In this document: positions 6,519-13,910 of the stretch, one piece after another
How positions within the stretch are numbered: the first letter of the stretch is position 1
How the letters are laid out: each line of letters opens with the position of its first letter
Assembly: GCA_024763185.1 (NCBI GenBank)
Contig: JANTFY010000029.1
Coordinates: 1-15,837 of the forward strand
Direction: 5' to 3'
Length of the DNA stretch: 15,837 nt
Origin: Gammaproteobacteria bacterium
Lineage (GTDB): Bacteria > Pseudomonadota > Gammaproteobacteria > GCA-001735895
Made by a program: the position numbers and the translations under genes
Notes under the pieces: model-generated
Database searches by the model: none
The model's input: the letters and a program-made list of their open reading frames with translations, nothing else
What the model was told of the DNA's origin: nothing

Positions 6519-8405
6519 TTAACTACTTTGTTGTTTGCTGATTACCTGCGTAACCTCATCCCCGCTGATGACTTCTTTTTCGTCCAGTAGTGCCGCCAGG
6601 GCGTCCAGCGTCGGGCGCATGCCGGTCAGGATTTCGGTCGCTCGTTGATGCCCTTCTTCCACCAGACTTTTGGCCTCCTGGTCGATCAACTGGGCGGTTG
6701 CTTCACTGAAATTGCGTTCTTCATGCTCCTGCACGCCGAGAAACTGCAAGGACTCGCGCTGACCGTAAGTCAGTGGCCCCAGTTTTTTACTCATGCCCAG
6801 TTGCGTGACCATGCCGCGGGCAATTTCAGAGGCGCGCTCCAGGTCATTCTGCGCACCGCTGGAGACATCGCCGAACACGATTTCCTCGGCCACGCGGCCA
6901 CCCAGCAGAATGGCGATCTGATCCTTGAATTCTTTCTCCGTGGTCAGGAATTTCTCTTCTACCGGCAGTTGCAGGGTGTAACCGAGCGCCGCCACACCGT
7001 GCGGGATGATGGACACCTTGTGTACCGGCTCGCCGGTGGGTACGGTCTCGGCGACCAGAGTATGGCCGGATTCATGAAACGCGACGCGCTTCTTTTCTTT
7101 AGCACTCAATGCGCGATGGCGTTTTTCGGGCCCGGCGATGACGCGGTCGATGGCATCTTCGAAGTCTTTCATGGTGACTGCATCGTGGTTTTCACGCACG
7201 GCACGGATGGCCGCCTCGTTGGCGATATTGGCCAGATCGGCACCGACGAAACCGGGGGTGCGCTGCGCAACCACCTGCAGATCTACATCATGTGCCATGG
7301 TGATATGACGGGTATGCAGTTTGAGAATTTCACGACGCGCATTGAGGTCCGGCTTATCGACGACAATCTGCCGGTCGAAGCGCCCAGCCCGCAGCAATGC
7401 CTTATCGAGAATCTCGGGCCGATTGGTCGCCGCCATGACCACTACACCGATGGAGGGATCGAAGCCATCCATTTCGGTCAACAATTGATTGAGGGTTTGC
7501 TCGCGTTCGTCGTGGCCGCCCATCACGGGCCCGGCGCCGCGCGCCCGGCCGATGGCGTCCAGTTCGTCGATGAAGATGATACAGGGTGCTTTGGCACGGG
7601 CCTGTTCAAACATTTCGCGCACCCGCGCCGCGCCGACGCCGACAAACATCTCGATAAACTCCGAGCCGCTGATATTGAAGAAAGGCACACCGGCCTCACC
7701 GGCCACGGCACGGGCGAGCAGGGTTTTGCCGGTACCCGGTGGGCCCACCAGCAACAGACCCTTGGGCATATGACCGCCGAGCCGCTGGATGCGCGTGGGA
7801 TCCTTGAGAAAATCCACGCCTTCCTTGAGCTCCAGTTTGGCTTCTTCCACACCGGCGACGTCGTCAAAGGTGACTTTGGGCAAGGAGTCCGGATGAATGT
7901 GGACCTTGTTGCCGATATTCAAAAAACCCTTGCCCATGGAACCCATGCGTTTGGCCATCCAGCCCCAGAGAAGAAATATCAGGCCGAAAGGTAGTACCCA
8001 GTTGGCAATAAAGTTACTGAGCCAGTTACTGCTATGGCGAACCGTGTATTTGACACCCTGTTGTTCCAGTTTTTCCGCAAGCTGGGTATCCGCCAATGGA
8101 ATGGTGATAAAGTGCCTTGGCTGTTGGTTTTTCTCATCCTTAAGCGTCAGCGTTCCGGCGATGTATTTCTCCGTGATCACCGCCTCCTTGATCTCTTTTT
8201 TATTCACATGCTCGAGGAATTCGCTGTAAGGAATTTCTGTGCGTTGTTCCTGCTCATAACCTTGCCAGAGGTAGAAGGAAGCCAGCATGAACAGGACGTA
8301 AAGGATCAGGTTAAAATCCGGCCGCTGCCAGAATTTACGTTCGACGCTTTTGTTGATTTCTATATCGGGCTTTTTATCGCCCAGCGCGTAATTGCTTTTA
8401 TTCAT
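6519..8405 (-). CDS. ftsH: ATP-dependent zinc metalloprotease FtsH (probable accessory paralogue)
   Basis: A membrane-anchored AAA+ protease that unfolds and degrades membrane and soluble substrates. From the ATG at 8405 it is 628 residues. It has TM1 (about 31-50), a periplasmic domain, TM2 (about 132-151), Walker A GPPGTGKT (221-228), pore motif FVGVGA, Walker B IIFIDELDAIG (276-286), the second region of homology ATNRPEILDKALLRAGRFDR with arginine fingers, HESGH (H444, E445, H448) and third zinc ligand D521 (GAQNDLERA). All catalytic residues are intact. The start is set by AAGGAG 8 nt upstream; an in-frame ATG at 8450 lies inside the upstream usp gene and is rejected. It follows the Usp-fusion gene by 11 nt, clearly one operon. 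LLRAGRFDR instead of the housekeeping LLRPGRFDR and the stress-gene setting suggest an additional FtsH, not the essential copy; this is inferred. Confidence 0.97.
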   Translation of the reverse strand: MNKSNYALGDKKPDIEINKSVERKFWQRPDFNLILYVLFMLASFYLWQGYEQEQRTEIPYSEFLEHVNKKEIKEAVITEKYIAGTLTLKDEKNQQPRHFITIPLADTQLAEKLEQQGVKYTVRHSSNWLSNFIANWVLPFGLIFLLWGWMAKRMGSMGKGFLNIGNKVHIHPDSLPKVTFDDVAGVEEAKLELKEGVDFLKDPTRIQRLGGHMPKGLLLVGPPGTGKTLLARAVAGEAGVPFFNISGSEFIEMFVGVGAARVREMFEQARAKAPCIIFIDELDAIGRARGAGPVMGGHDEREQTLNQLLTEMDGFDPSIGVVVMAATNRPEILDKALLRAGRFDRQIVVDKPDLNARREILKLHTRHITMAHDVDLQVVAQRTPGFVGADLANIANEAAIRAVRENHDAVTMKDFEDAIDRVIAGPEKRHRALSAKEKKRVAFHESGHTLVAETVPTGEPVHKVSIIPHGVAALGYTLQLPVEEKFLTTEKEFKDQIAILLGGRVAEEIVFGDVSSGAQNDLERASEIARGMVTQLGMSKKLGPLTYGQRESLQFLGVQEHEERNFSEATAQLIDQEAKSLVEEGHQRATEILTGMRPTLDALAALLDEKEVISGDEVTQVISKQQSS

Positions 8406-8416
8406 TCCAGTACTCC

Positions 8417-9247
8417 TTATGCCCGGATGCGGACGACCAGCACGTCGCAAGGGACTTGATGCAGCAGGCTTCCTGCCGTTGAGCCGAGTACCGTGCCAAA
8501 GCCGCCCTGGCCATGAGATCCCACTACGATCAGATCAACGTCATGTTGTTCGGCGTAGCGCGAGATCTCTAGTACGGGTCGTCCTGCCTGCGCAATAACT
8601 TCTGTATTTGGGGCGTCTGCCAGCTCCGCCAGGCGTTTCAAACGGGTATAGGCAAGTTCAACCTGCCGGCTTGTTTCTTCCGATACACGGGGTAGCACCG
8701 GGCCGGCATTTTCATTCTCAAATATCGGTGCATCCACCACGTGGATCAGGCTTGCCCTGGCGTTGTCTTTTGCGGCACTGGCCAGTCCATGTTTCAACAC
8801 CCGCGCAGACGCGCTGGAAAAATCAGTCGCAATCAGGACATGCCGGAAGTTTGTCCTGTCCGACTGCAGCTGGTTGATCGCAGATAGCGCGTTCTGTCGA
8901 AGCCAGTCCCAGGCCGCGTCACGATCACTTTGATTAAAATAACGTACCCTGGCATGAGTAAAGGGTTTGGCCAATAACGTGAACCAGTGTTCCCAGGCCT
9001 TGTCACCGACAAGGGCAATACGCTCAAAATCATTCGGGTGTGCCAGTCCCAGTTTGAAATCATCCCAGGCAGCCTTCGGTTCCCAGCCCTCGAAGTCTTC
9101 CAGTTCCAGAAACAGGGAAATTTTTCCGTACTCTTTTATCAGTTCATCCAGGCGGGGTGTGAATTGCCGGTAGTCGGCGTCGGTCAACTTGCCGCTGGCC
9201 TTGAATGCGCCGATGCCGGGTTCCTGTGCTGTTAATTCTTCAATCAT
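8417..9247 (-). CDS. STAS/SEC14-like (SpoIIAA-like, DUF3478) domain fused to universal stress protein UspA
   Basis: The 276-residue protein joins two stress-linked domains. Residues 1-118 resemble the SpoIIAA-like/DUF3478 fold (FKASGKLTDADYRQFTPRLD, ISLFLELEDFEGWEP, FERIALVGDKAWEHW, ARVRYFN). From about 134 a complete UspA domain follows: FRHVLIATDFSSAS, the helical middle, DLIVVGSHGQGG and GSTAGSLLH, which together give the G-2x-G-9x-G-S nucleotide-binding pattern of ATP-binding Usps, and the final strand CDVLVVRIRA. The start is the ATG at 9247, preceded by TTGGAG at 8 nt; an upstream in-frame ATG (9310) would add 21 low-complexity residues unlike the family. Both domains are known singly; the role of the fusion is unknown. 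FtsH follows 11 nt downstream, suggesting a shared stress response. Confidence 0.88.
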   Translation of the reverse strand: MIEELTAQEPGIGAFKASGKLTDADYRQFTPRLDELIKEYGKISLFLELEDFEGWEPKAAWDDFKLGLAHPNDFERIALVGDKAWEHWFTLLAKPFTHARVRYFNQSDRDAAWDWLRQNALSAINQLQSDRTNFRHVLIATDFSSASARVLKHGLASAAKDNARASLIHVVDAPIFENENAGPVLPRVSEETSRQVELAYTRLKRLAELADAPNTEVIAQAGRPVLEISRYAEQHDVDLIVVGSHGQGGFGTVLGSTAGSLLHQVPCDVLVVRIRA

Positions 9248-9320
9248 TTCATTACTCCAATAGCTGCTGTTATTCGATTCGGATTGGCTTCGCCAATACC
9301 GGTGCATCATGGCACCAATG

Positions 9321-9352
9321 ATTAACCCGGCAATTAAAATAGCCGGGTTAAT
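9321..9352 (-). terminator. Perfect 11-bp stem-loop between proton ATPase and usp-ftsH
   Basis: ATTAACCCGGC (9321-9331) and GCCGGGTTAAT (9342-9352) form a perfect 11-bp stem with a 10-nt A/T-rich loop, 18 nt beyond the ATPase stop. It is well placed to end ATPase transcripts or to attenuate read-through into the usp-ftsH operon. There is no long T-run after it, so termination strength is uncertain. Confidence 0.55.
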
Positions 9353-9370
9353 AACACTATTTCAGATGGT

Positions 9371-12001
9371 TCAATTTGCACCAGTGTTGCCTTTATAGCC
9401 CTGGAAATAAAGCTTGCGGTCACGTAAAAATTTATAAGCTGCGACCTTGACGGCATCGTTGAAGACAAACCAGGCCAATGCATAGGCCCACATCCACATC
9501 GCGTATTCCCAGCCGATAGGGGTGATAAACACGCCATAAACGGCGATCAAGGTACCCAGTACGCGGGTGGAAAATGTAGCATTGAACAGCAGCCAGGAAG
9601 GGTAGGGTTTTTTCCAAAACCAGTCATCGATGCGCGTGTTGTAGATGGTGCCGTGCCCGGCGATCACCAGCTTGGCGAAGAACATGGACTGGATCATCTC
9701 GGTCGAGAACTTCATCTCCAACAGGATATAAAACAGCAGAAATGAAGATACGACGCCCGCGATGCCCAGTACACTGGAGATGGTCAGGATTTCAGGCATG
9801 TTCCAGCGCACCGGTTTGGTATCCACCTTGGTATGGTCCGATGCTATCGCCAGGATCGGGATGTCGTTGAGCAGCGCCAGGATAATGATCATCAGTGCCG
9901 TAATGGGATAAAAATTAAAAACCACAATCGCAAGCGTCATGAATAAAATGATGCGAATGGTCTCGGCGATGCGAAAAATGGAATAACTCTTCATCCGCTC
10001 GAAGGTGATGCGCGCCTGCTTGATGGCATCGTTGATCACCGACAGCCCGGGTGCTGTCAGGATAATGTCAGCAGCGGCACGCGCTGCGTCGGTGGCGTTA
10101 GATACTGCAAAACCGCAGTCGGCCTTTTTCAATGCCGGTGCGTCGTTCACGCCATCACCCGTCATGGCAACGATATGCCCGCCTTTTTGCAAGGTATCGA
10201 CGATGCGGTACTTATCCTCCGGCACGACCTCGGCAAACAGGTCGACGTCCTCGATCATCTCGATAATGGCCGATTCATGCGTGTGAATGAATTCCCGGTC
10301 CAGCAGCCGGGTGTCATACAGTTGTTCAATCCTGGTCATGACATCATCGGCAAATTTCCGGGCCTCGGCGTGTGAAACCTCGCCTTTGAGGCGTTCGTAA
10401 ATCGCTGTGGCCATGGCGCTGGCCAGTGCCAACAGTTCCTGACTGCCACTGCCGGTCAACTGGTGGGATCGGATGGTGTCACCGGTCAATCCCAGCAGTC
10501 GGCCAATTTCCCTGGCGATGGCGACGTGATCGCCGGTAACCATTTTGACCCGAACACCGTACTCGTTCATGTTGGCGATCACCTGACTGGAATCGGAACG
10601 GGGCGGATCGTATAGCGGAATAAGACCGAGTAAAACGAGGGAGGCATCGACGGGTTTTTTCCCCACGGCGAGGGTGCGGTAGCCCTTGGCCGCAAGCTGG
10701 TCTACCAGCTGATTGATTGCCGTGGCCTGGTCATCGGGCAGTTCGGCCATGTCGATCAGGACCTGTGCGGCGCCCTTGACCGCGGTCAATTTTTCCCCGC
10801 CGTGTTCAATCTCCGCCTCGGTACGTTTGCGCACGGGATCAAAGGGGGTGAAATGTGTCTGCTGGAAACCGTCCAGATCGAGCCCGGGCAGATTTTCGTG
10901 TATGTAGTGAAAGATGGGTAATTCAATGGGGTCATTGTTTTCCAGCTTAGACGCCAGAGCGGCTATCTGGAACAGCTCGGATTCGCTGTGATCATCCAGA
11001 ACAATGGGGTCGGCAACTTGCATCCTGTTTTCCGTCAGGGTACCGGTCTTATCGGAACAAAAGACGTCGACGCCAGCCAGCTCTTCGATGGCGGTCAACT
11101 TGGACACCACCGCCTGCTTGCGCGCCAGATTCAGAGCGCCCACGGCCATGGTGACCGACAACACGGCCGGTAAGGCTACTGGGATAGCCGCCACGGTAAG
11201 AACTAAGGAGAAACGCGCGATTTCAAGAAAATGTTCATGCCGGAACAGTGACACCATAATGATGAGTAATACCAGTGCGATGGTGATCAGAATCAAAAAG
11301 TTGCCGATCTGGATGACCATCTTCTGAAAATGGCTGCGTTCTTCTCGTTGCGCCCTGGCCACCAGTGACACCACCGAGGAAAACCGCGTATTGGCGCCGG
11401 TATTGACCACCACCGCCTGCATCTCGCCCTGTTTGACAATAGTGTTGGCGTAGGCGACTTCATTGACTTTACGGCTCACGGGCAGGGACTCGCCGGTGAG
11501 GGCGGCCTGATCGATAAGCAGGTAGTCGCCGCTCAGCAGTTGGACATCGGCAGGCACGATATCGCCAATCTTGAGTTTGACGATATCGCCAGGCACCAGT
11601 TCGCGGGCTGGAATTCGCACATATTTACCATCCCGCAATACCGTCACCTGTCTGTCCATCTTTGCCTTCAGAGCTTTCAGGGCATTGAGGGCGCGGTGTT
11701 CCTGGAAAAAATCCAGGCCGCCATTGACCAGCAACATGATCATGATGATGGTGAAGTCTTCCCATTTCTGGACCATGGCGGAGAGAATAGCGGCGGTCTC
11801 GATCATCCACGGAATCGGGCCCCAGAAACGGCGGAAAATACGATGCCAGAGTGGCTCTTCTTTTTCCTCGATCTCGTTATAGCCATATTGCTCAAGGCGT
11901 TTTACGGCCTTGTCCTGGGGCAAGCCTTCCGCTTTAGCACTTAACATGTCCAGGGTCTCGGTAACAGCTTGCTGGCTGTAGCTGTCGGTGTCTTTATTCA
12001 T
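9371..12001 (-). CDS. P3A-type (plasma-membrane type) proton-translocating ATPase
   Basis: The 876-residue P-type ATPase is of the fungal/plant proton-pump class and should export H+ using ATP. It has an N-terminal cytoplasmic segment, TM1-TM2 (about 62-100), actuator TGES (169-172), TM3-TM4 with VAAIPVALPAVLSV, phosphorylation motif SDKTGTLT (D317), nucleotide-binding LTAVKGAAQ (K409), hinge MTGDGVNDAPALKKADCG (613-630), and TM5-TM10. Aligned with AHA2-type pumps, ILALLNDIPI places an Asp at D713, where the proton-binding Asp of TM6 lies. No long C-terminal autoinhibitory domain is present; the protein ends about 20 residues after the last hydrophobic stretch. Between LLGLTGD and LFAEVVPEDKY there are about 80 residues, longer than plant pumps. 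The start at 12001 has a weak Shine-Dalgarno sequence. The PiT and DUF47 genes lie upstream on the same strand. Confidence 0.93.
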   Translation of the reverse strand: MNKDTDSYSQQAVTETLDMLSAKAEGLPQDKAVKRLEQYGYNEIEEKEEPLWHRIFRRFWGPIPWMIETAAILSAMVQKWEDFTIIMIMLLVNGGLDFFQEHRALNALKALKAKMDRQVTVLRDGKYVRIPARELVPGDIVKLKIGDIVPADVQLLSGDYLLIDQAALTGESLPVSRKVNEVAYANTIVKQGEMQAVVVNTGANTRFSSVVSLVARAQREERSHFQKMVIQIGNFLILITIALVLLIIMVSLFRHEHFLEIARFSLVLTVAAIPVALPAVLSVTMAVGALNLARKQAVVSKLTAIEELAGVDVFCSDKTGTLTENRMQVADPIVLDDHSESELFQIAALASKLENNDPIELPIFHYIHENLPGLDLDGFQQTHFTPFDPVRKRTEAEIEHGGEKLTAVKGAAQVLIDMAELPDDQATAINQLVDQLAAKGYRTLAVGKKPVDASLVLLGLIPLYDPPRSDSSQVIANMNEYGVRVKMVTGDHVAIAREIGRLLGLTGDTIRSHQLTGSGSQELLALASAMATAIYERLKGEVSHAEARKFADDVMTRIEQLYDTRLLDREFIHTHESAIIEMIEDVDLFAEVVPEDKYRIVDTLQKGGHIVAMTGDGVNDAPALKKADCGFAVSNATDAARAAADIILTAPGLSVINDAIKQARITFERMKSYSIFRIAETIRIILFMTLAIVVFNFYPITALMIIILALLNDIPILAIASDHTKVDTKPVRWNMPEILTISSVLGIAGVVSSFLLFYILLEMKFSTEMIQSMFFAKLVIAGHGTIYNTRIDDWFWKKPYPSWLLFNATFSTRVLGTLIAVYGVFITPIGWEYAMWMWAYALAWFVFNDAVKVAAYKFLRDRKLYFQGYKGNTGAN

Positions 12002-12064
12002 CGCAAGGCTCGTGAAATTTGGGTGATAATGGGATGTAAGCTAATCGGAAATGCGGCAAAGGGA

Positions 12065-12081
12065 TGCAACCCAGGTGACAG
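12065..12081 (-). promoter_or_regulatory. 17-bp dyad element upstream of the proton ATPase (copy 2)
   Basis: On the minus strand this reads CTGTCACCTGGGTTGCA and ends 63 nt before the ATPase start codon. It matches the element at 1834-1850 in 15 of 17 positions, with both differences in the central two bases of the dyad TGnnACCnnGGTnnCA. The orientation relative to the downstream gene is the same. It also reads as TGTCAC-N5-TTGCA, one G short of the sigma-54 consensus. Confidence 0.42.
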
Positions 12082-12098
12082 TGGCCAGATAGAAATTC

Positions 12099-12719
12099 TT
12101 AAATTATTTTTAACGCCATGTCTTCCAGCGTATTGGCCGTAATGTGAATTCTTTTGGCAACGTCCTTGAGTTGCGCCAGTATTTCCCGGCCCACCATGAT
12201 TTGTTCGTGATTGTCCTGCTTAAGCAGTTTAGCTATCGATTCGGCGCACAATGAAACAACATCATCGTACTTGTCATGAATGAGTTCGATGTCTGGGTCC
12301 ATGGCCTTGGGATTTTTAATCGACAGCCGGGTAATGCCCAGTTCGAGCAGGGCGGCCATTTCCACCAGAATATCTGCAATGTGCTGGTATTGGTTCAATG
12401 ACCCGATTTCATAGGCAGTGACTTCGAGTTCAAAGTGTTTCACACTGAGCGCGACCCAGTCCAGTTGCGTGATGATGCGATAGATCGATTCCTTGTCATA
12501 GGCGGTGATAAAAACATCCAGTAAATCCTTCATATTGTCAGATTTCAGCTTGCGTGCCTCAACTGCGTGATCGGCAATGTGTTCCAGCATCTCGGGATTA
12601 TTTTCTCTGCACACCGCTTGCAAGTCCTCGACCATCATGCGTGTGATGTGCGCCTGGGATTGCAGGGCGCTATCGAAATCAACACTTTTAGGCAGGATAT
12701 AGTTGCTGATGAATCCCAT
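12099..12719 (-). CDS. DUF47/PhoU-like phosphate-transport accessory protein
   Basis: The 206-residue all-helical protein belongs to the DUF47 (TIGR00153, PhoU-like) family, which accompanies PiT transporters and is thought to modulate phosphate uptake. Characteristic features are the opening FISNYILPKSVDFD, a mid-protein AYDKESIYRIITQLDWVALS segment, and a C-terminal helix ending in KDVAKRIHITANTLEDMALK, with acidic residues spaced as in PhoU helices. GGGAG lies 8 nt before the ATG. The gene starts 18 nt after the PiT stop codon, so the pair is an operon in the order pit then DUF47. No signal peptide or membrane segment is seen; it should act at the cytoplasmic side of PiT. Its exact regulatory mechanism is not known. 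Confidence 0.9.
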   Translation of the reverse strand: MGFISNYILPKSVDFDSALQSQAHITRMMVEDLQAVCRENNPEMLEHIADHAVEARKLKSDNMKDLLDVFITAYDKESIYRIITQLDWVALSVKHFELEVTAYEIGSLNQYQHIADILVEMAALLELGITRLSIKNPKAMDPDIELIHDKYDDVVSLCAESIAKLLKQDNHEQIMVGREILAQLKDVAKRIHITANTLEDMALKII

Positions 12720-12737
12720 GACTGTCTCCCGTAATTT

Positions 12738-13778
12738 TCAGAAAATCTGCTGATAAAGATAACAATAGAACCCACCCAGGGCCAACGAAACCGGTAGATT
12801 CAACCACCAACCCGAGACAATGCCCGCCGCGGTGCGCCATTTCACATGTCCGGGTTTTTCGGCCGCGCCGTTGCCCAGCAGCGTGGCGGTAACCACCTGG
12901 CTGGTGGAAGTGGGCGCCCCAATCGAGGTGGCCAAACTGTTTACCAGCGCAGAGCCTAGCTGATTGGCTACAGAATGTGTGATACGTATACGAAACAGGC
13001 CAAATCCGAGGGTGCGAATAATGCGCCAGCCGCCAAACAGGGTACCCAGGGTTATGGCGCTGGCGCACCAGGCAACCGCCCAGACAGGAATGCTGAACTC
13101 GCTGGTCACACCATTGGCCAGCAACATCATGCCGATGATGGCCATGCCTTTTTGTGCATCATTGGCGCCGTGCGAGAATCCCAGCCAGGCGATGCTCAGG
13201 TACTGTGATGCGATAAAAAGGCGGGAGATCTTTAGATTGAAGCGGCGTAACACGGCAAAGATGAGTTTCATGAGCAGGAAACCCATCACAAAGCCGAATA
13301 CCGGTGAGACTACAAGCCCGGCGATAACTTTCATAAAACCGGTCAGTTCTCCGTTAGACAATCCCTCAATACCCCAGTGAATTTGTCCCTGGCCAACCGC
13401 ATACAAGCCGGCGCCCACCAGTCCGCCGGCGAGCGAATTTGATGATGAGGAAGGATAGCCGAAGCGCCAGGTGATCAGGTTGTAACTGACCGCTGCCAGC
13501 AGGGCAGCGATCACCACACTTTCTCCCGTCCGGGCGGTAACATGACTGATATCCACAAAGGTACCCACCGTATCCGCAACCGCAAGGCCGACGCTAAAAG
13601 GAGCGATGAAGGTGAAAAAAGTGACCATGCCAATGGCAACAACAGGCGTCATGGCATGCGAAGCAATGGCCGTGGCGACCATATCGGCGGCATCGTGAAA
13701 ACCATTGGTAAAATCGAACAGGGCAACGGCCAGAACAACAAAAACCAATGACAGGCTGATTGAGTCAATCGTCATCAT
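12738..13778 (-). CDS. pit: PiT-family inorganic phosphate transporter
   Basis: A low-affinity, cation-coupled phosphate symporter of the PiT (PF01384) family, integral to the inner membrane. The 346-residue protein has the two inverted PiT signatures: NGFHDAAD (25-32) in the first half and HGANDAQKGM (203-212) in the second. Each is followed by the expected Ser/Thr-rich motif, YPSSSSNSLAGGLVG (108-122) and APTSTSQVVTATLLG. About ten hydrophobic segments are visible. Bacterial PiTs usually cotransport metal-phosphate with H+, so the neighbouring proton ATPase may support it. Two adjacent ATGs (13778 and 13775) are possible starts; CGGA lies about 8 nt upstream of the first. The start region is half of an inverted repeat that may hide it in RNA (see 13777-13902). 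Confidence 0.94.
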   Translation of the reverse strand: MMTIDSISLSLVFVVLAVALFDFTNGFHDAADMVATAIASHAMTPVVAIGMVTFFTFIAPFSVGLAVADTVGTFVDISHVTARTGESVVIAALLAAVSYNLITWRFGYPSSSSNSLAGGLVGAGLYAVGQGQIHWGIEGLSNGELTGFMKVIAGLVVSPVFGFVMGFLLMKLIFAVLRRFNLKISRLFIASQYLSIAWLGFSHGANDAQKGMAIIGMMLLANGVTSEFSIPVWAVAWCASAITLGTLFGGWRIIRTLGFGLFRIRITHSVANQLGSALVNSLATSIGAPTSTSQVVTATLLGNGAAEKPGHVKWRTAAGIVSGWWLNLPVSLALGGFYCYLYQQIF

Positions 13779-13809
13779 CCTAGAATCCGCAGATGGACGG
13801 CATAGCGTG

Positions 13810-13828
13810 TTTCACCTGCTGGGTGAAA
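13810..13828 (-). promoter_or_regulatory. Hairpin in the pit leader
   Basis: TTTCACC (13810-13816) and GGTGAAA (13822-13828) form a perfect 7-bp stem with a 5-nt loop, 31 nt upstream of the pit start. It could be an RNA hairpin or a protein-binding dyad. Confidence 0.35.
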
Positions 13829-13836
13829 TTGACTAA

Positions 13837-13850
13837 TGAAATTAATTTCA
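13837..13850. promoter_or_regulatory. 14-bp perfect palindrome upstream of pit
   Basis: TGAAATTAATTTCA is a perfect 14-bp palindrome in the glgP-pit gap, 58 nt upstream of pit. Its A/T-rich centre and dyad symmetry fit an operator for a dimeric regulator overlapping a promoter. It does not match the Pho box as I know it. Confidence 0.35.
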
Positions 13851-13910
13851 ACATAACAACGGGTTACCCCACGAATGAGCGGTCAACTACGGAATCTAGG
13901 ATCATATCAC

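Larger units (their letters stand above)
13777..13902 (-). repeat. Imperfect 13-nt inverted repeat spanning the pit leader
   Basis: Plus-strand ATCCTAGAATCCG (13777-13789) and CGGAATCTAGGAT (13890-13902) are complementary in 12 of 13 positions, separated by 100 nt. In a minus-strand transcript the arms read AUCCUAGAUUCCG, just after the glgP stop, and CGGAUUCUAGGAU, which includes the pit Shine-Dalgarno region and the first two bases of AUG. Pairing would occlude pit initiation on glgP read-through RNA. Confidence 0.45.

Noticed and set aside
6645..7994. Long plus-strand open frame (449 codons) opposite ftsH
   Set aside because: It lies wholly antisense to a protein with every FtsH motif intact, and its translation shows no recognisable domain. 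It reflects codon bias of ftsH.
8406..8450. Earlier in-frame ATG for FtsH at 8450
   Set aside because: It falls inside the upstream usp coding sequence, adds residues unlike FtsH N-termini, and the ATG at 8405 has a strong AAGGAG.
6519..9247. Membership of a heat-resistance island (LHR/TLST)
   Set aside because: FtsH is present, but ClpG/ClpK, small heat-shock protein, YfdX, HdeD and DegP genes are absent from the window.
9248..9310. Earlier in-frame ATG for the Usp fusion at 9310
   Set aside because: The extra 21 residues are low-complexity and the ATG at 9247 has TTGGAG at good spacing.
12738..13778. GFHDAAD instead of GxNDxAN in the PiT first signature
   Set aside because: NGFHD-type signatures are common in bacterial PiT proteins, so this is not a missing residue.
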